A stretch of 64,000 nt of DNA from Candidatus Manganitrophus sp. (GTDB taxonomy: Bacteria; Nitrospirota; Nitrospiria; SBBL01; Manganitrophaceae). The notes beneath the pieces were generated by a model. It was not told the origin of the DNA, ran no database searches, and saw only the letters and a program-made list of their open reading frames with translations. The translations under genes and the position numbers were made by a program. Location: positions 124,001 through 188,000 of the forward strand of contig CP114562.1 of NCBI GenBank assembly GCA_028865235.1. The letters are read 5' to 3'. Below, one piece after another: positions 26,180 to 34,110 of this stretch. Within the stretch, counting starts at the first letter, position 1; the number at the start of each line of letters is the position of its first letter.

Positions 26180-26425
26180 ATGGGGAAACCGGTACGCTAT
26201 CTCTACGAGCTTACAGACCGAATGGGTGCGCAGCTGTATGAAGCGCTTCGGGAGGAAGATTTCGACGAAGTGATCGAACGGGAGTATGAGTACTACCTCA
26301 CGCAAGCGAGCGTGGGAGGGGAGTCGCGGGAGGCCTTTATCGATTGGCTGTTGCAGGAGCTCTCAGATTCCGAGCGAGAGGAATTCGAAGAGAGAGCGGG
26401 GGAGAGGAACTTGCCGCTTGGCTGA
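26180..26425 (+). CDS. Small acidic hypothetical protein
   Basis: An 81-residue acidic protein (MGKPVRYLYELTDRMGAQLY, later DWLLQELSDSEREEFEERAG). It has no signal peptide or membrane segment, and no family is recognised. GGAAGGGAG precedes the ATG. Its stop overlaps the next start as TGATG, so the two genes are probably coupled. Confidence 0.6.
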   Translation: MGKPVRYLYELTDRMGAQLYEALREEDFDEVIEREYEYYLTQASVGGESREAFIDWLLQELSDSEREEFEERAGERNLPLG

Positions 26426-27351
26426 TGAGCCATCCGGCAGAAGGGATCGAGGAGAGCTATCGGGAAAGGTATGCGAGGGAGGAGGTTGAATTCGCCTCGA
26501 CGGGGCTCATTAAAAGCGAGAGCGGAAAATATCTTCCTTCTCTTTGGGCTCACCTGGATATCGAGAATGACGCGGAGGTCGCACGCTTCTTCGGTCTGAT
26601 CAGCGATCCGCCGACCGACGCGACGGGCCGACACATCGACTTCAAGCGGCGGGATCCATTTCCGAGCGAGATCGCGAATGAAATCAAAGCGCTCAACGAG
26701 GAGGCGGACGCTCTGGAGACGGCGCTGCGTCGTGGAGCGAACGGCCCTCCTCACGAAGATCTTCATCATGTCATCCAGGACAAAATTTCCGTTTTACGCC
26801 ATCGGGCCCGGCTGCTGGATCAGAACACGGTGCTGGGCCTCATCCTGATCAGCGGTTTTGACTGCACCGTTCATGGCGGGACCGTTCGGTTTGATAAGCC
26901 GATACCGAGAGCCAAGATCATCGGCTGTCCCGCATGCGGCTATCCGATTTGTCCCTTCTGCGCCAATTGCTACGCGATAGATCCGTCGACGGTCGAGCAG
27001 GCCGAAGAATATCTCGCCTCATGCGACGAGGTCTCCGGCATGGCCTACTGCGGCCAGTGTGGGGACTGGAGCGTCGGGTTCATGCTGCGGTTTTTGCGGC
27101 TGAAGCGCTGTCCTATTCCGGAGAGATACAAGAACTGCCAACCTGAGGCCCGGAAGGCGCTGTTTGTGACGACAAACCGGGTGGCGGCACTGCCCAATCG
27201 AGAGGCCATCCTCCAATCGATTGCGGAGAAATTCACTCGGGGAGCGTCCGGGATCATCTCTGAGAAAGACCCAAGCGGAGAGATCTGGGGCATTCCCGAA
27301 CGGCATCCGGAAGGATGGGTCGTGACGGTCTGCTACCCGGAGGAACGATAG
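26425..27351 (+). CDS. Hypothetical cysteine-rich protein
   Basis: A 308-residue protein with the start set at ATG 26425 because it overlaps the preceding stop. An upstream in-frame start would read through out-of-frame sequence. Around residues 170-185 is GCPACGYPICPFCANC, and around 205-215 YCGQCGDW, together a probable two-zinc binding region. The N-terminal half is helical and acidic. I do not recognise the family. It lies between the GHKL ATPase and the ParB gene. Confidence 0.6.
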   Translation: MSHPAEGIEESYRERYAREEVEFASTGLIKSESGKYLPSLWAHLDIENDAEVARFFGLISDPPTDATGRHIDFKRRDPFPSEIANEIKALNEEADALETALRRGANGPPHEDLHHVIQDKISVLRHRARLLDQNTVLGLILISGFDCTVHGGTVRFDKPIPRAKIIGCPACGYPICPFCANCYAIDPSTVEQAEEYLASCDEVSGMAYCGQCGDWSVGFMLRFLRLKRCPIPERYKNCQPEARKALFVTTNRVAALPNREAILQSIAEKFTRGASGIISEKDPSGEIWGIPERHPEGWVVTVCYPEER

Positions 27352-27420
27352 AATCGAATTCTTTCACAGCCCGGTGCCTCTCTTAAGGGAGGCGCAGTCC
27401 TTCCGCTACCTTCCCTCCTT

Positions 27421-27437
27421 CCGCAATTCGATTGCGG
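27421..27437. repeat. Inverted repeat before the ParB gene
   Basis: CCGCAAT-TCG-ATTGCGG, perfect 7-base arms, in a 230-base gene-free stretch upstream of the PRTRC ParB. It could be a ParB-binding centromere site or a simple hairpin. Confidence 0.35.
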
Positions 27438-27583
27438 ATTCCTCCGAAAATGCGAGCGCGGACAATGGCGCTGACGAGAGACAACGGCTTGGAGAGGGAT
27501 TTCAAGGGGATGAAGACACCGTTCGGTGAAAGTGGGGCGGAGTCCGAACAGAATCTCGAGACAAATGAATTTACGGAGAAAAT

Positions 27584-29350
27584 ATGACGGCTGAAATCTC
27601 AGGGGAAACGAGCCATCGAATCGATCCGGCATTTACCAGAAGCGGCGATCATATCGCAGTCCTTCTTCCGGTGGCGGCGATTCGGGTGGTCGAGAACACG
27701 AGAAAATATATCGATCCGGATCGGTTGGCCGATCTGGCCGCCGATATTAAAAAGAACGGACTTCAGCAGCCGATAACAGTGGTGGCCGACTCCGATGGAG
27801 GCTACTCGCTTGTGTACGGGGAGAGGCGATATCGCGCCCATCGATTGAACGGCGCCGAGGTGATTCCCGCATTTATCAGGACAGACTTAACTCTGGAACA
27901 GGTCCGAGATCTTCGCCGATCGGAGAATCTGCAGCATGAAAACATCTCTCCGATTGATGAGGCGGAGGATTTCGCGCGGGCGCTTGAAACGAAGTCGATT
28001 GAAGCGCTCGCCGGTCACATTCACCATTCGGCGCGGTATGTTCGCGATCGGCTGGCGCTCTTAAACCTCATCGAGAAGGCGAAAGCGGCGCTCAGAACCG
28101 GAAAGATCGGCCTCGACATCGCGAAGATCCTCTCCTGCCTCTCGGCCGACCGGCAGCTGCTTATGCTCGAGAGGGTCGAAGCGGAAGGGCTGAACGCCCG
28201 CAAGCTCGCCAATTATCTCGCGGAGGGCGACCTTATCCTTCAGCGTGCGCCGTTCGATGTTACGGAATGCCGCCGCTGCCCTCATAACAGCGCCGGCCAG
28301 CCTGATCTCTTCGAGCGGGAGCAATCCGGATTGGGAAGTTGTCTGAATGCGCCTTGCTGGCGAAAGAAGGAAGAGGCGGCCGCCGCGCGCGTGGCTCGGC
28401 GGATCGAAGAGAACGGGCCGCGGGCCATGCTCACCGATAAAATGAAGATTGATCTTGCGGACCTTCCTCCCGACATCGATCAGAGGGAGGCGGTCTTTCA
28501 CCAGAAGGAAGAAATCGGCGAGGCGCAGCTCCAGGAGTGCGCATCATGCAAGTTCCTAGTCGCCTTTGTATCGAAAGGAGGAGGTGAGATTCTCAAGGAG
28601 AAGATCTGCTCCATGAAGCGCTGCTACGAGGAGAAGCGAAGAGAATTCCACCAGGATCATAAAACGCAGCAGAAGAATCAAACCCGGTCGGGCGGCTCGA
28701 AGGGCCGCGGTCCCAAAGGGTCGAAGCGCCAATCGGCGCCGTCTTCGAGATCCTCCGCCGGACACCGGATGAGCCCTATGAATGCCTCCCTCCGGGTCAG
28801 GCAGTTTAAGAAGCAGATCTATCGACGGTACCTGGCTGAACAAATGCAAAAGAGCCCGCAAAACGCGCTGCTCCTCGTTCTCCTTGGGATGTATCAGGCG
28901 AAATGGATCCGATACTGGAAGAACGATCCTGTGCTGAAGGAATATGGGATTGTTGTGAGTCCTCCCGAGGGAGACGTGACCGCCTTCTTTCAGAGCCTCC
29001 GTCGATTGACGCCGGAAGCGCTGATCGTGCAGGGCGGGTCGCTGGCGGTGAAAGTGCTCGCGGATCTCCCCCTCCAGCTCATCGAAGAGATGGTCTTCTC
29101 CCATCTCGGTGCCACTCCCGAGCAGATTTTCGCCGTCGACGGAACATATTATGAGCTTCTCACGAAGTCGGAAATCGAGGCGACCGCGAAAGAAATGGGA
29201 CTCGATCAGTTTCTGCAGATGAAGAACCAGTCCCTCTCAAAACTGGCCGGAAAACCGAAAAAGGAATTCATCAAAGGACTCCTCGCACAGGGCTTTGTCC
29301 CCGAGCGGATGCCGGCCTGGCTGCAACGCGAAACACACCTCGAACGCTAA
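27584..29350 (+). CDS. PRTRC system ParB-family protein
   Basis: A 588-residue ParB/Srx-fold protein. N-terminal core: IRVVENTRKYIDPDRLADLA, GLQQPITVV, YGERRYRAHRL (the GERR box) and SENLQHENISPIDEAE, followed by a helix-turn-helix region. The long C-terminal extension has cysteine clusters (ECRRCPHNSAGQPDL, ECASCKFL) and is typical of the PRTRC ParB rather than chromosomal ParB. GGAG precedes the ATG. It is the first gene of the PRTRC cluster, which is found on plasmids and integrative elements and thought to help maintain them. CTPase or DNA-binding activity is inferred from the family. Confidence 0.9.
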   Translation: MTAEISGETSHRIDPAFTRSGDHIAVLLPVAAIRVVENTRKYIDPDRLADLAADIKKNGLQQPITVVADSDGGYSLVYGERRYRAHRLNGAEVIPAFIRTDLTLEQVRDLRRSENLQHENISPIDEAEDFARALETKSIEALAGHIHHSARYVRDRLALLNLIEKAKAALRTGKIGLDIAKILSCLSADRQLLMLERVEAEGLNARKLANYLAEGDLILQRAPFDVTECRRCPHNSAGQPDLFEREQSGLGSCLNAPCWRKKEEAAAARVARRIEENGPRAMLTDKMKIDLADLPPDIDQREAVFHQKEEIGEAQLQECASCKFLVAFVSKGGGEILKEKICSMKRCYEEKRREFHQDHKTQQKNQTRSGGSKGRGPKGSKRQSAPSSRSSAGHRMSPMNASLRVRQFKKQIYRRYLAEQMQKSPQNALLLVLLGMYQAKWIRYWKNDPVLKEYGIVVSPPEGDVTAFFQSLRRLTPEALIVQGGSLAVKVLADLPLQLIEEMVFSHLGATPEQIFAVDGTYYELLTKSEIEATAKEMGLDQFLQMKNQSLSKLAGKPKKEFIKGLLAQGFVPERMPAWLQRETHLER

Positions 29351-29398
29351 AACTACCTGAATAAAGATCAGCGGATATCATCAAAAAAACAGGAGAGA

Positions 29399-29892
29399 AT
29401 GATGCTTAATTTTGTGAAATTGGCTGACTTCATTCCGGTGCAAGGCCAGATTACATTTACGATTCGGAAAGCGGACTCCGATCACCTCCTGATCCTCCTT
29501 CATCCGCTCTTTCCGGAGATCAAAAACCTCTCCGGAAAGGAAAAAGAGCTCTACGAGAAAGCCCGGCAGCCGTTGTCGATCAAAGCGACCCCGCGGAGCT
29601 CAATGAGAAATTCTTCGGACTGCTTGAAGAGACCTATGAGGACGACGGACGGCTCCATCGGGCTCTCTCCGAAAAACGGGAAGCGGGGAACCAGCTCATC
29701 GAGAAGCTTCAAAAGGAGAAAAACGAAGCGAAGAAAAAGGGGGAGGTCAAACCGATTGAAGAGAAGCCGGCTTCGGGCCGGGGGAAGGCCGACGAAACGT
29801 CATCGGCCGCATCGTCGCAAAAAGAGTCTCCTCCGTCCGGTTCAACGGAGACCGCCGAGAAGCCCCAAGCGACATTTAATCTGTTCGCTTAA
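29399..29892 (+). CDS. PRTRC system protein E, frameshifted
   Basis: Reads in frame from MMLNFVKLADFIPVQGQITF for about 60 residues. After a one-base shift near 29575 it continues as DPAELNEKFFGLLEETYEDD, through a KKKGEVKPIEEKPASG linker, to FNLFA and a stop at 29890-29892. The total is about 164 residues. Fold order (short beta N-terminus, helical middle, Lys/Pro/Glu linker, F-x-LF end) and position fit PRTRC E. Staying in the first frame gives only Arg/Lys-rich nonsense up to 29917. Function unknown. Confidence 0.7.
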
Positions 29893-29926
29893 CCTGCCAA
29901 CAGGCCTATCCTCATAAGGAGCATTC

Positions 29927-30244
29927 ATGATCGAGGTAAAACAGATTGTCCGAATCTTTAAGTACCAGCAGCTGGAGCTTGCGGATCCCGGCCGGGAGCT
30001 CTCCCCGGAGCAGGTCGTCGAGTTTTATTCCGGGGTCTATCCCGAGCTGGTAAAAGCCACCGTTGAGGGACCGGAATTGCAGGGGACCCGGGAAATCTAT
30101 CGAATGGAACGGGCTGTCGGAAGAAAGGGGTGCGAGAAATCGCCCCCTCGACTCATCACAATCAAAGAACTCGCCCGCGGCGGAAAGAAGAGACACAACA
30201 ACGTGAGAAGGAGGAAGAGATCCGATGCGCACAGCGGATTCTAA
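29927..30244 (+). CDS. PRTRC system protein C
   Basis: Residues 1-68 match PRTRC C: RIFKYQQLELADPGRELSPE, then QVVEFYSGVYPELVKATVEG, and YRMERAVGRKG where the family normally ends. The extra 37 basic residues after that point may be a readthrough caused by an error, or a real extension. AAGGAG precedes the ATG. It overlaps the next gene's nominal start by 20 bases. Confidence 0.85.
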   Translation: MIEVKQIVRIFKYQQLELADPGRELSPEQVVEFYSGVYPELVKATVEGPELQGTREIYRMERAVGRKGCEKSPPRLITIKELARGGKKRHNNVRRRKRSDAHSGF

Positions 30245-31301
30245 CCGTGCATGTCCTTCATCGGCCGTCGGGGAGCGCCCCCTCAACCCCGCTCCCATCC
30301 GAGCTACTCCCCCTGCTGCTCTAATCCCCCTTCCGAGAATTGCAAAGCGGTTCGCGACAATCACGCTGGCCGAGACCGACATATCGAATGCAAGCCTGGC
30401 CGGAGCGGCTCTCCTGTTCTCCGCCGTAGCAGAGAAAGAGAAAAAGCTTCCCGGTCCATGGCCGGAGAGATGCCGGCCTGAAGTGATCAAAGCGGACCTC
30501 GCGAAATGGATTGAGCGTTTTCTCGGCCGGATCAAGACGAAATATTTAAAAAAGTGGAAGTTCGGACTTGAGTTTAAAAAGTACGACAGCGCCGAAGCGG
30601 GGGAGTGTAGCCTCGTTCTGGAATATCCACTCAATTGCGCAGCGATCTTCTGCGACAGTCTCATCACGCTGCGCGAAGAAGATCGGTCATTGGAGGAGGC
30701 CGTCCTCGCCGCCTTGAGGATTCTGAATTGGGTTCGCCCCTATTTCGATTACGACGATGCCATCGAGCAGTACATCGATTGGGCGGACGGGTGGCTGGCG
30801 GATCCTCCAGAGAATGAGGAGAACAAAGAGGTGATCGAGAAGATCAAATGGATGCAGACCTCCATTCCGGCACGATATCGGTTTCTCTTCCGAAGCGGAA
30901 AGAAGAGAAAACCGCCGATCCCAAAACTGCCTCCCGCTCCGCCGAAACGGTCGTGGCGGTATTCCTGGTGGTCGTGGGCGGCGGCGGTCATGAAAGCCGG
31001 CTCGGGTTGGAAGCGTCCTGTTCCTTATAACCTCCATGACGGCGGCTATTACTGCGATCTTATCGATCCAGGTTACTTCTATCCCCTCCTTTGGTCTCCC
31101 GGGGATCCGATCTGCGATCACGTAGATGAGATCATCAACAATGAATTCGCAAATGGCGGCGAAGCAATTCAGGACTTCTGTTTTAGAAATACGCCGGAGC
31201 TTCGAAGGGCGCTGGAGGGCATTCGTGTCATCGGAGAGGCGTTTGACCTTCATATGCAGGCGTCGACACTTCCCCGGCCCGGGAAGAAAGGAGAGAAATG
31301 A
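30225..31301 (+). CDS. PRTRC system protein F
   Basis: A 358-residue protein of the size and layout of PRTRC F. The N-terminal 40 residues are proline-rich and poorly ordered, then IPLPRIAKRFATITL, a charged middle with KKYLKKWKFGLEFKKYD-like sequence, and the conserved-looking C-terminal PLLWSPGDPICDHVDEIINNE. It has no membrane segment. It overlaps genes on both sides (ATGA with B), as expected for a compact operon. Biochemical role unknown. Confidence 0.8.
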   Translation: MRTADSNRACPSSAVGERPLNPAPIRATPPAALIPLPRIAKRFATITLAETDISNASLAGAALLFSAVAEKEKKLPGPWPERCRPEVIKADLAKWIERFLGRIKTKYLKKWKFGLEFKKYDSAEAGECSLVLEYPLNCAAIFCDSLITLREEDRSLEEAVLAALRILNWVRPYFDYDDAIEQYIDWADGWLADPPENEENKEVIEKIKWMQTSIPARYRFLFRSGKKRKPPIPKLPPAPPKRSWRYSWWSWAAAVMKAGSGWKRPVPYNLHDGGYYCDLIDPGYFYPLLWSPGDPICDHVDEIINNEFANGGEAIQDFCFRNTPELRRALEGIRVIGEAFDLHMQASTLPRPGKKGEK

Positions 31302-32020
31302 TTCAGCAGCTGGATCTGAAAGCGGCGCTGCTTTATTACCGTGGCGCTCCGAGCGCCGCCGGAGATTACTGGCAGATTCATTCCGTTGAAATGAATAAAG
31401 CCGGCGTCCCGGTGCTCAGAGAAGGGATCCCCGTTGAGAGACGGACGTTGGCGGAGCTCTGCAAGGAGATTCTTCCATCCTTATACCAAAATATCGGCTG
31501 GATCGATCCCGGCTTACTCGCATATGGAGCGGGAAGCGAGGGACCGCTTCTCTTCTGGCGTCCCTCGATCCGAAGATCGATTTACTTCGGCCGGACGCTC
31601 AACCTTGAAAGCGGAATCGTGACATGGCCGGCATTGGTCTTTCTCGCGCGTCCGAAGGAGCTTCACGTATTTGCGGTGAACGCCGATCAGCGGCCGGAGT
31701 TGGATACACCCCTGCTCATGCCCCCCTTCTTTAACATTTACGAGGACTGCCGGGTGTGCCTTGGCACGACGCGGGCGCCGGCGACATGCTGGCCGGATGA
31801 GACGCAGCGCTGGGGGGAAGCCTTTTATAAAAGCGAGTTCACCCAGGCGGGGGCGAAGGATCGGCTTTTCCTTAAGAGGGGGTCCTTGGCGGCGTTCTGG
31901 CGCTCGCGTCCGGCGGCAAAAACAAACGGATTTCCCTACGCACAGCTGAAGGGCGCGGGTTTAACCATCCGTGATTTACTGAGGCGCGCCGCTCTTCAAA
32001 AGGATAAGAACAGACGATGA
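31298..32020 (+). CDS. PRTRC system protein B
   Basis: A 240-residue protein with the PRTRC B hallmarks. The centre reads TWPALVFLARPKELHVFAVN, then TPLLMPPFFNIYEDCRVCLG, then FYKSEFTQ. It overlaps both F and A by ATGA, which indicates translational coupling through the whole cluster. No catalytic motif is visible. Function unknown beyond the co-conserved PRTRC set. Confidence 0.88.
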   Translation: MIQQLDLKAALLYYRGAPSAAGDYWQIHSVEMNKAGVPVLREGIPVERRTLAELCKEILPSLYQNIGWIDPGLLAYGAGSEGPLLFWRPSIRRSIYFGRTLNLESGIVTWPALVFLARPKELHVFAVNADQRPELDTPLLMPPFFNIYEDCRVCLGTTRAPATCWPDETQRWGEAFYKSEFTQAGAKDRLFLKRGSLAAFWRSRPAAKTNGFPYAQLKGAGLTIRDLLRRAALQKDKNRR

Positions 32021-32652
32021 ATGCAAAAGATGAGATTTTACAGAAACAGCTGCCGACATTGATGGTGCCTCACCATGAACCGCTTCCCCCGCTGTTGGAG
32101 GGTTATTCAAGGCTACTCATGGCAAGGGACGGCTTATGGATTGAATCAAAAACGGCGTGGGGCCACTTCGTCAGACCTCTTTGGAGAAGCAAACGGGTCC
32201 TTCCATATGGCGCGCTGACGCCGGTAGAAACCCTCTATTGTAAAAGCATCCCGATGGCCTTCATCGAGCGGTTCCTGAAGCAGGCCAATCACGCCGCCGA
32301 GCGCAGCGTTGAGACAATCGCATGGATACTGTGGAGTCCGAGCAAGGGATGGAAATATCTGGTTCCTGAAATTCTACTGCAAACGGCCGTCAGAGTCGAT
32401 TTCCGTTGGCCCGATCTGCGCGATGATTGGTCGTTGGTTGTAGATCTGCACAGCCACGGATCGCTGCCCGCCAGGTTCTCTCGGGACGATGACGAGTCGG
32501 ATGTTGGGTTTCCTCACTTTTCGGTTGTACTTGGACACTGCAAACCGGGACGCGGGTTGGAGGAAATCGACCATTCCCTTCGTTTATGCCTCTGCGGCTA
32601 CTATTTCGAGGAGGAGCTTCCCTGGAAGAAGGAGAAAGAGAGGGGATTATGA
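32017..32652 (+). CDS. PRTRC system protein A (JAB-like)
   Basis: A 211-residue protein. The C-terminal half contains VVDLHSHGSLPARFSRDDDE, the H-x-H-x7-S/x-D-like arrangement of the JAB/MPN fold that PRTRC A is known for, with H-S-H in place of the classic HxH. A metalloprotease or isopeptidase activity is inferred. Pairing of a JAB-like protein with a ThiF-type E1-like enzyme in the next gene resembles ubiquitin-like modification systems. ATGA overlaps on both sides. Confidence 0.85.
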   Translation: MNAKDEILQKQLPTLMVPHHEPLPPLLEGYSRLLMARDGLWIESKTAWGHFVRPLWRSKRVLPYGALTPVETLYCKSIPMAFIERFLKQANHAAERSVETIAWILWSPSKGWKYLVPEILLQTAVRVDFRWPDLRDDWSLVVDLHSHGSLPARFSRDDDESDVGFPHFSVVLGHCKPGRGLEEIDHSLRLCLCGYYFEEELPWKKEKERGL

Positions 32653-33442
32653 AACATTATGTTCGATTGGCGGCCCGTAATCAGGAGGTCCCTATTCATC
32701 TAGTAGGGGCGGGAGGCACCGGGAGCGTTCTTGCGGTTCGACTCTGCAAACTCAATCTCGCCTTAAAAGCGTTGGGCCACCCGGGGATTGACGTTACGAT
32801 CTTTGATCCTGACACCGTTTCCGAGGCGAATGTCGGGCGCACCCTTTATTTTGAGCCTGATGTCGGCCATCCGAAAGCGTCGATATTAGCGACTCGGATC
32901 AATCAGAGCACCGGCTTTTCCTGGAGAGCGGTTCCGACGGAGTACGATCCAGGAGAACAACAAGCGGCGCCGATCTTGATCACTGCGGTGGATACCGGGC
33001 TGGCGCGCGAGGAGATCGGCCGGGCGATTAAGAATAAAGACGACGCAACTTATTGGGTGGACTGCGGCAACAGCCGGTATCACGGCCAGGTGGTCATCGG
33101 AACCGTCCACCCCGTTCCACAGCCTGAGAGAGAAGATGTGATCGGCCGCCTTCCGACCGTCTTGGATTTCTATCCGGATATCGCCGATCCGGAAAAAGAG
33201 AAAGAGCAAGGACCCTCCTGCTCCTTAGAAGCGGCTCTCTCGCAACAAGACCTCTTTATTAATGAACACGTGGCGCTCGAAGCATCCCAGATTCTCTGGC
33301 GGCTCTTCCAAAAGGATGTCTTGAGTACTCGGCGGTCTACGTCAGTTTGACGCCGAGAAACACTCGAGCCCTGCCGATCGATCCGAAAGCGTGGGAGCGA
33401 TTCGGATACCGAATGGACTCAAAGTGCCTCCACGCCCCCTGA
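32649..33442 (+). CDS. PRTRC system ThiF-family (E1-like) protein, frameshifted near the end
   Basis: About 264 residues. The adenylation core has the GxGxxG site IHLVGAGGTGSVLAVRLCKL (about 16-35), the acidic FDPDTVSEANVGR (about 58-70) and a CGNSRYHG stretch. The frame as read stops at 33350, but after a one-base shift near 33320 it continues EYSAVYVSLTPRNTRALPID and PKAWERFGYRM, the expected family ending, to a stop at 33440-33442. Start chosen at ATG 32649 by ATGA overlap with A. Role inferred: activation of a small protein or peptide C-terminus, partner unknown. Confidence 0.85.
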
Positions 33443-33473
33443 GAAGTGTAAATCAAGGATCGATATAGATTTA

Positions 33474-33521
33474 TTGACAGGATGCTATTCTATTTGGTAC
33501 CTAATGTTGTACCTTGCGAGG
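33474..33521 (+). promoter_or_regulatory. Promoter and operator of the second antitoxin gene
   Basis: TTGACA at 33474-33479 followed by an inverted repeat GGTAC (33496-33500) / GTACC (33509-33513) where the -10 should be. Positions 33499-33521 match 5310-5332 at 21 of 23 bases. Confidence 0.5.
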
Positions 33522-33528
33522 TGATCCA

Positions 33529-33816
33529 ATGGCAGTCCGCATCACGGAAGACATTAGGTCCGCGTCGGATTTGAGGAAGCATATGAGGAAAGTTTTCGAA
33601 CATTTGCACAAGACGGGCCGTCCGGTCGTCGTGACAGTCAACAGGCGGCCGGACGTCGTCCTGCTGGATGCAGCGGTGTTTGAAAATAAGCTAAAAACCC
33701 TCAATCTCTCTCATTTATTGGCGGAAGGCGAAGCCGATGTTCTCTCCGGAAAGGTTCGTCCCGTCCGATCCTTCCTGAAGTCTCTAAAGCAGCATGCTAA
33801 AAAAATATCGGGTTAA
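33529..33816 (+). CDS. Phd/YefM-type antitoxin
   Basis: A 95-residue protein from ATG 33529, preceded by GAGGTGA. RITEDIRSASDLRKHMRKVF and GRPVVVTVNRRPDVVLLDAA show the Phd/YefM fold, followed by an acidic/basic C-terminus for toxin binding. The toxin gene begins inside its last codons (33794), an overlap of 23 bases. Likely autoregulated through the inverted repeat upstream. Confidence 0.8.
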   Translation: MAVRITEDIRSASDLRKHMRKVFEHLHKTGRPVVVTVNRRPDVVLLDAAVFENKLKTLNLSHLLAEGEADVLSGKVRPVRSFLKSLKQHAKKISG

Positions 33817-34019
33817 GATCACGCGGCACGCCGAGAGCGACATTGAATCGATCTTCGTCTATCTCCATGGAAAGAGTCCCCCAAGCGGCCATCGATTTCA
33901 TATCTGAGCTTGAACGCCAGATCTCTTCAGTGGAGCGGTTTCCGCTCCGCTGTCCCATTATTCCGGAAGTTTCGGACCTGGATTCGATGATGATGCGGGT
34001 CTTTCGAGAAAAACCATAA
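33794..34019 (+). pseudogene. RelE/ParE-type toxin, frameshifted and short
   Basis: MLKKYRVKITRHAESDIESI and FVYLHGKSP are a clear ParE/RelE start. A shift near 33885 in a CCCCC run then gives AAIDFISELERQISSVERFP and LRCPIIPEV, ending MMMRVFREKP. At about 74 residues it lacks the last strand of the family (normally about 95 residues). Even if the frameshift is an error, the truncated end suggests an inactive toxin. Confidence 0.65.
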
Positions 34020-34044
34020 CAGAACAGTCATAAATAACAGACAT

Positions 34045-34098
34045 AAACGAAGGAGGCCTCTGCTGATGAAATCGCTGCAGAGGCCTCCTTCGTTTTTT
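34045..34098 (+). terminator. Strong bidirectional-looking intrinsic terminator
   Basis: A perfect 19-bp stem: 34045-34063 (AAACGAAGGAGGCCTCTGC) with 34077-34095, loop of 13, followed by more T. The A run on the other side makes it usable in both directions. The ribosome site of the next gene follows directly. Confidence 0.85.
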
Positions 34099-34110
34099 TG
34101 GAGAGACTTC

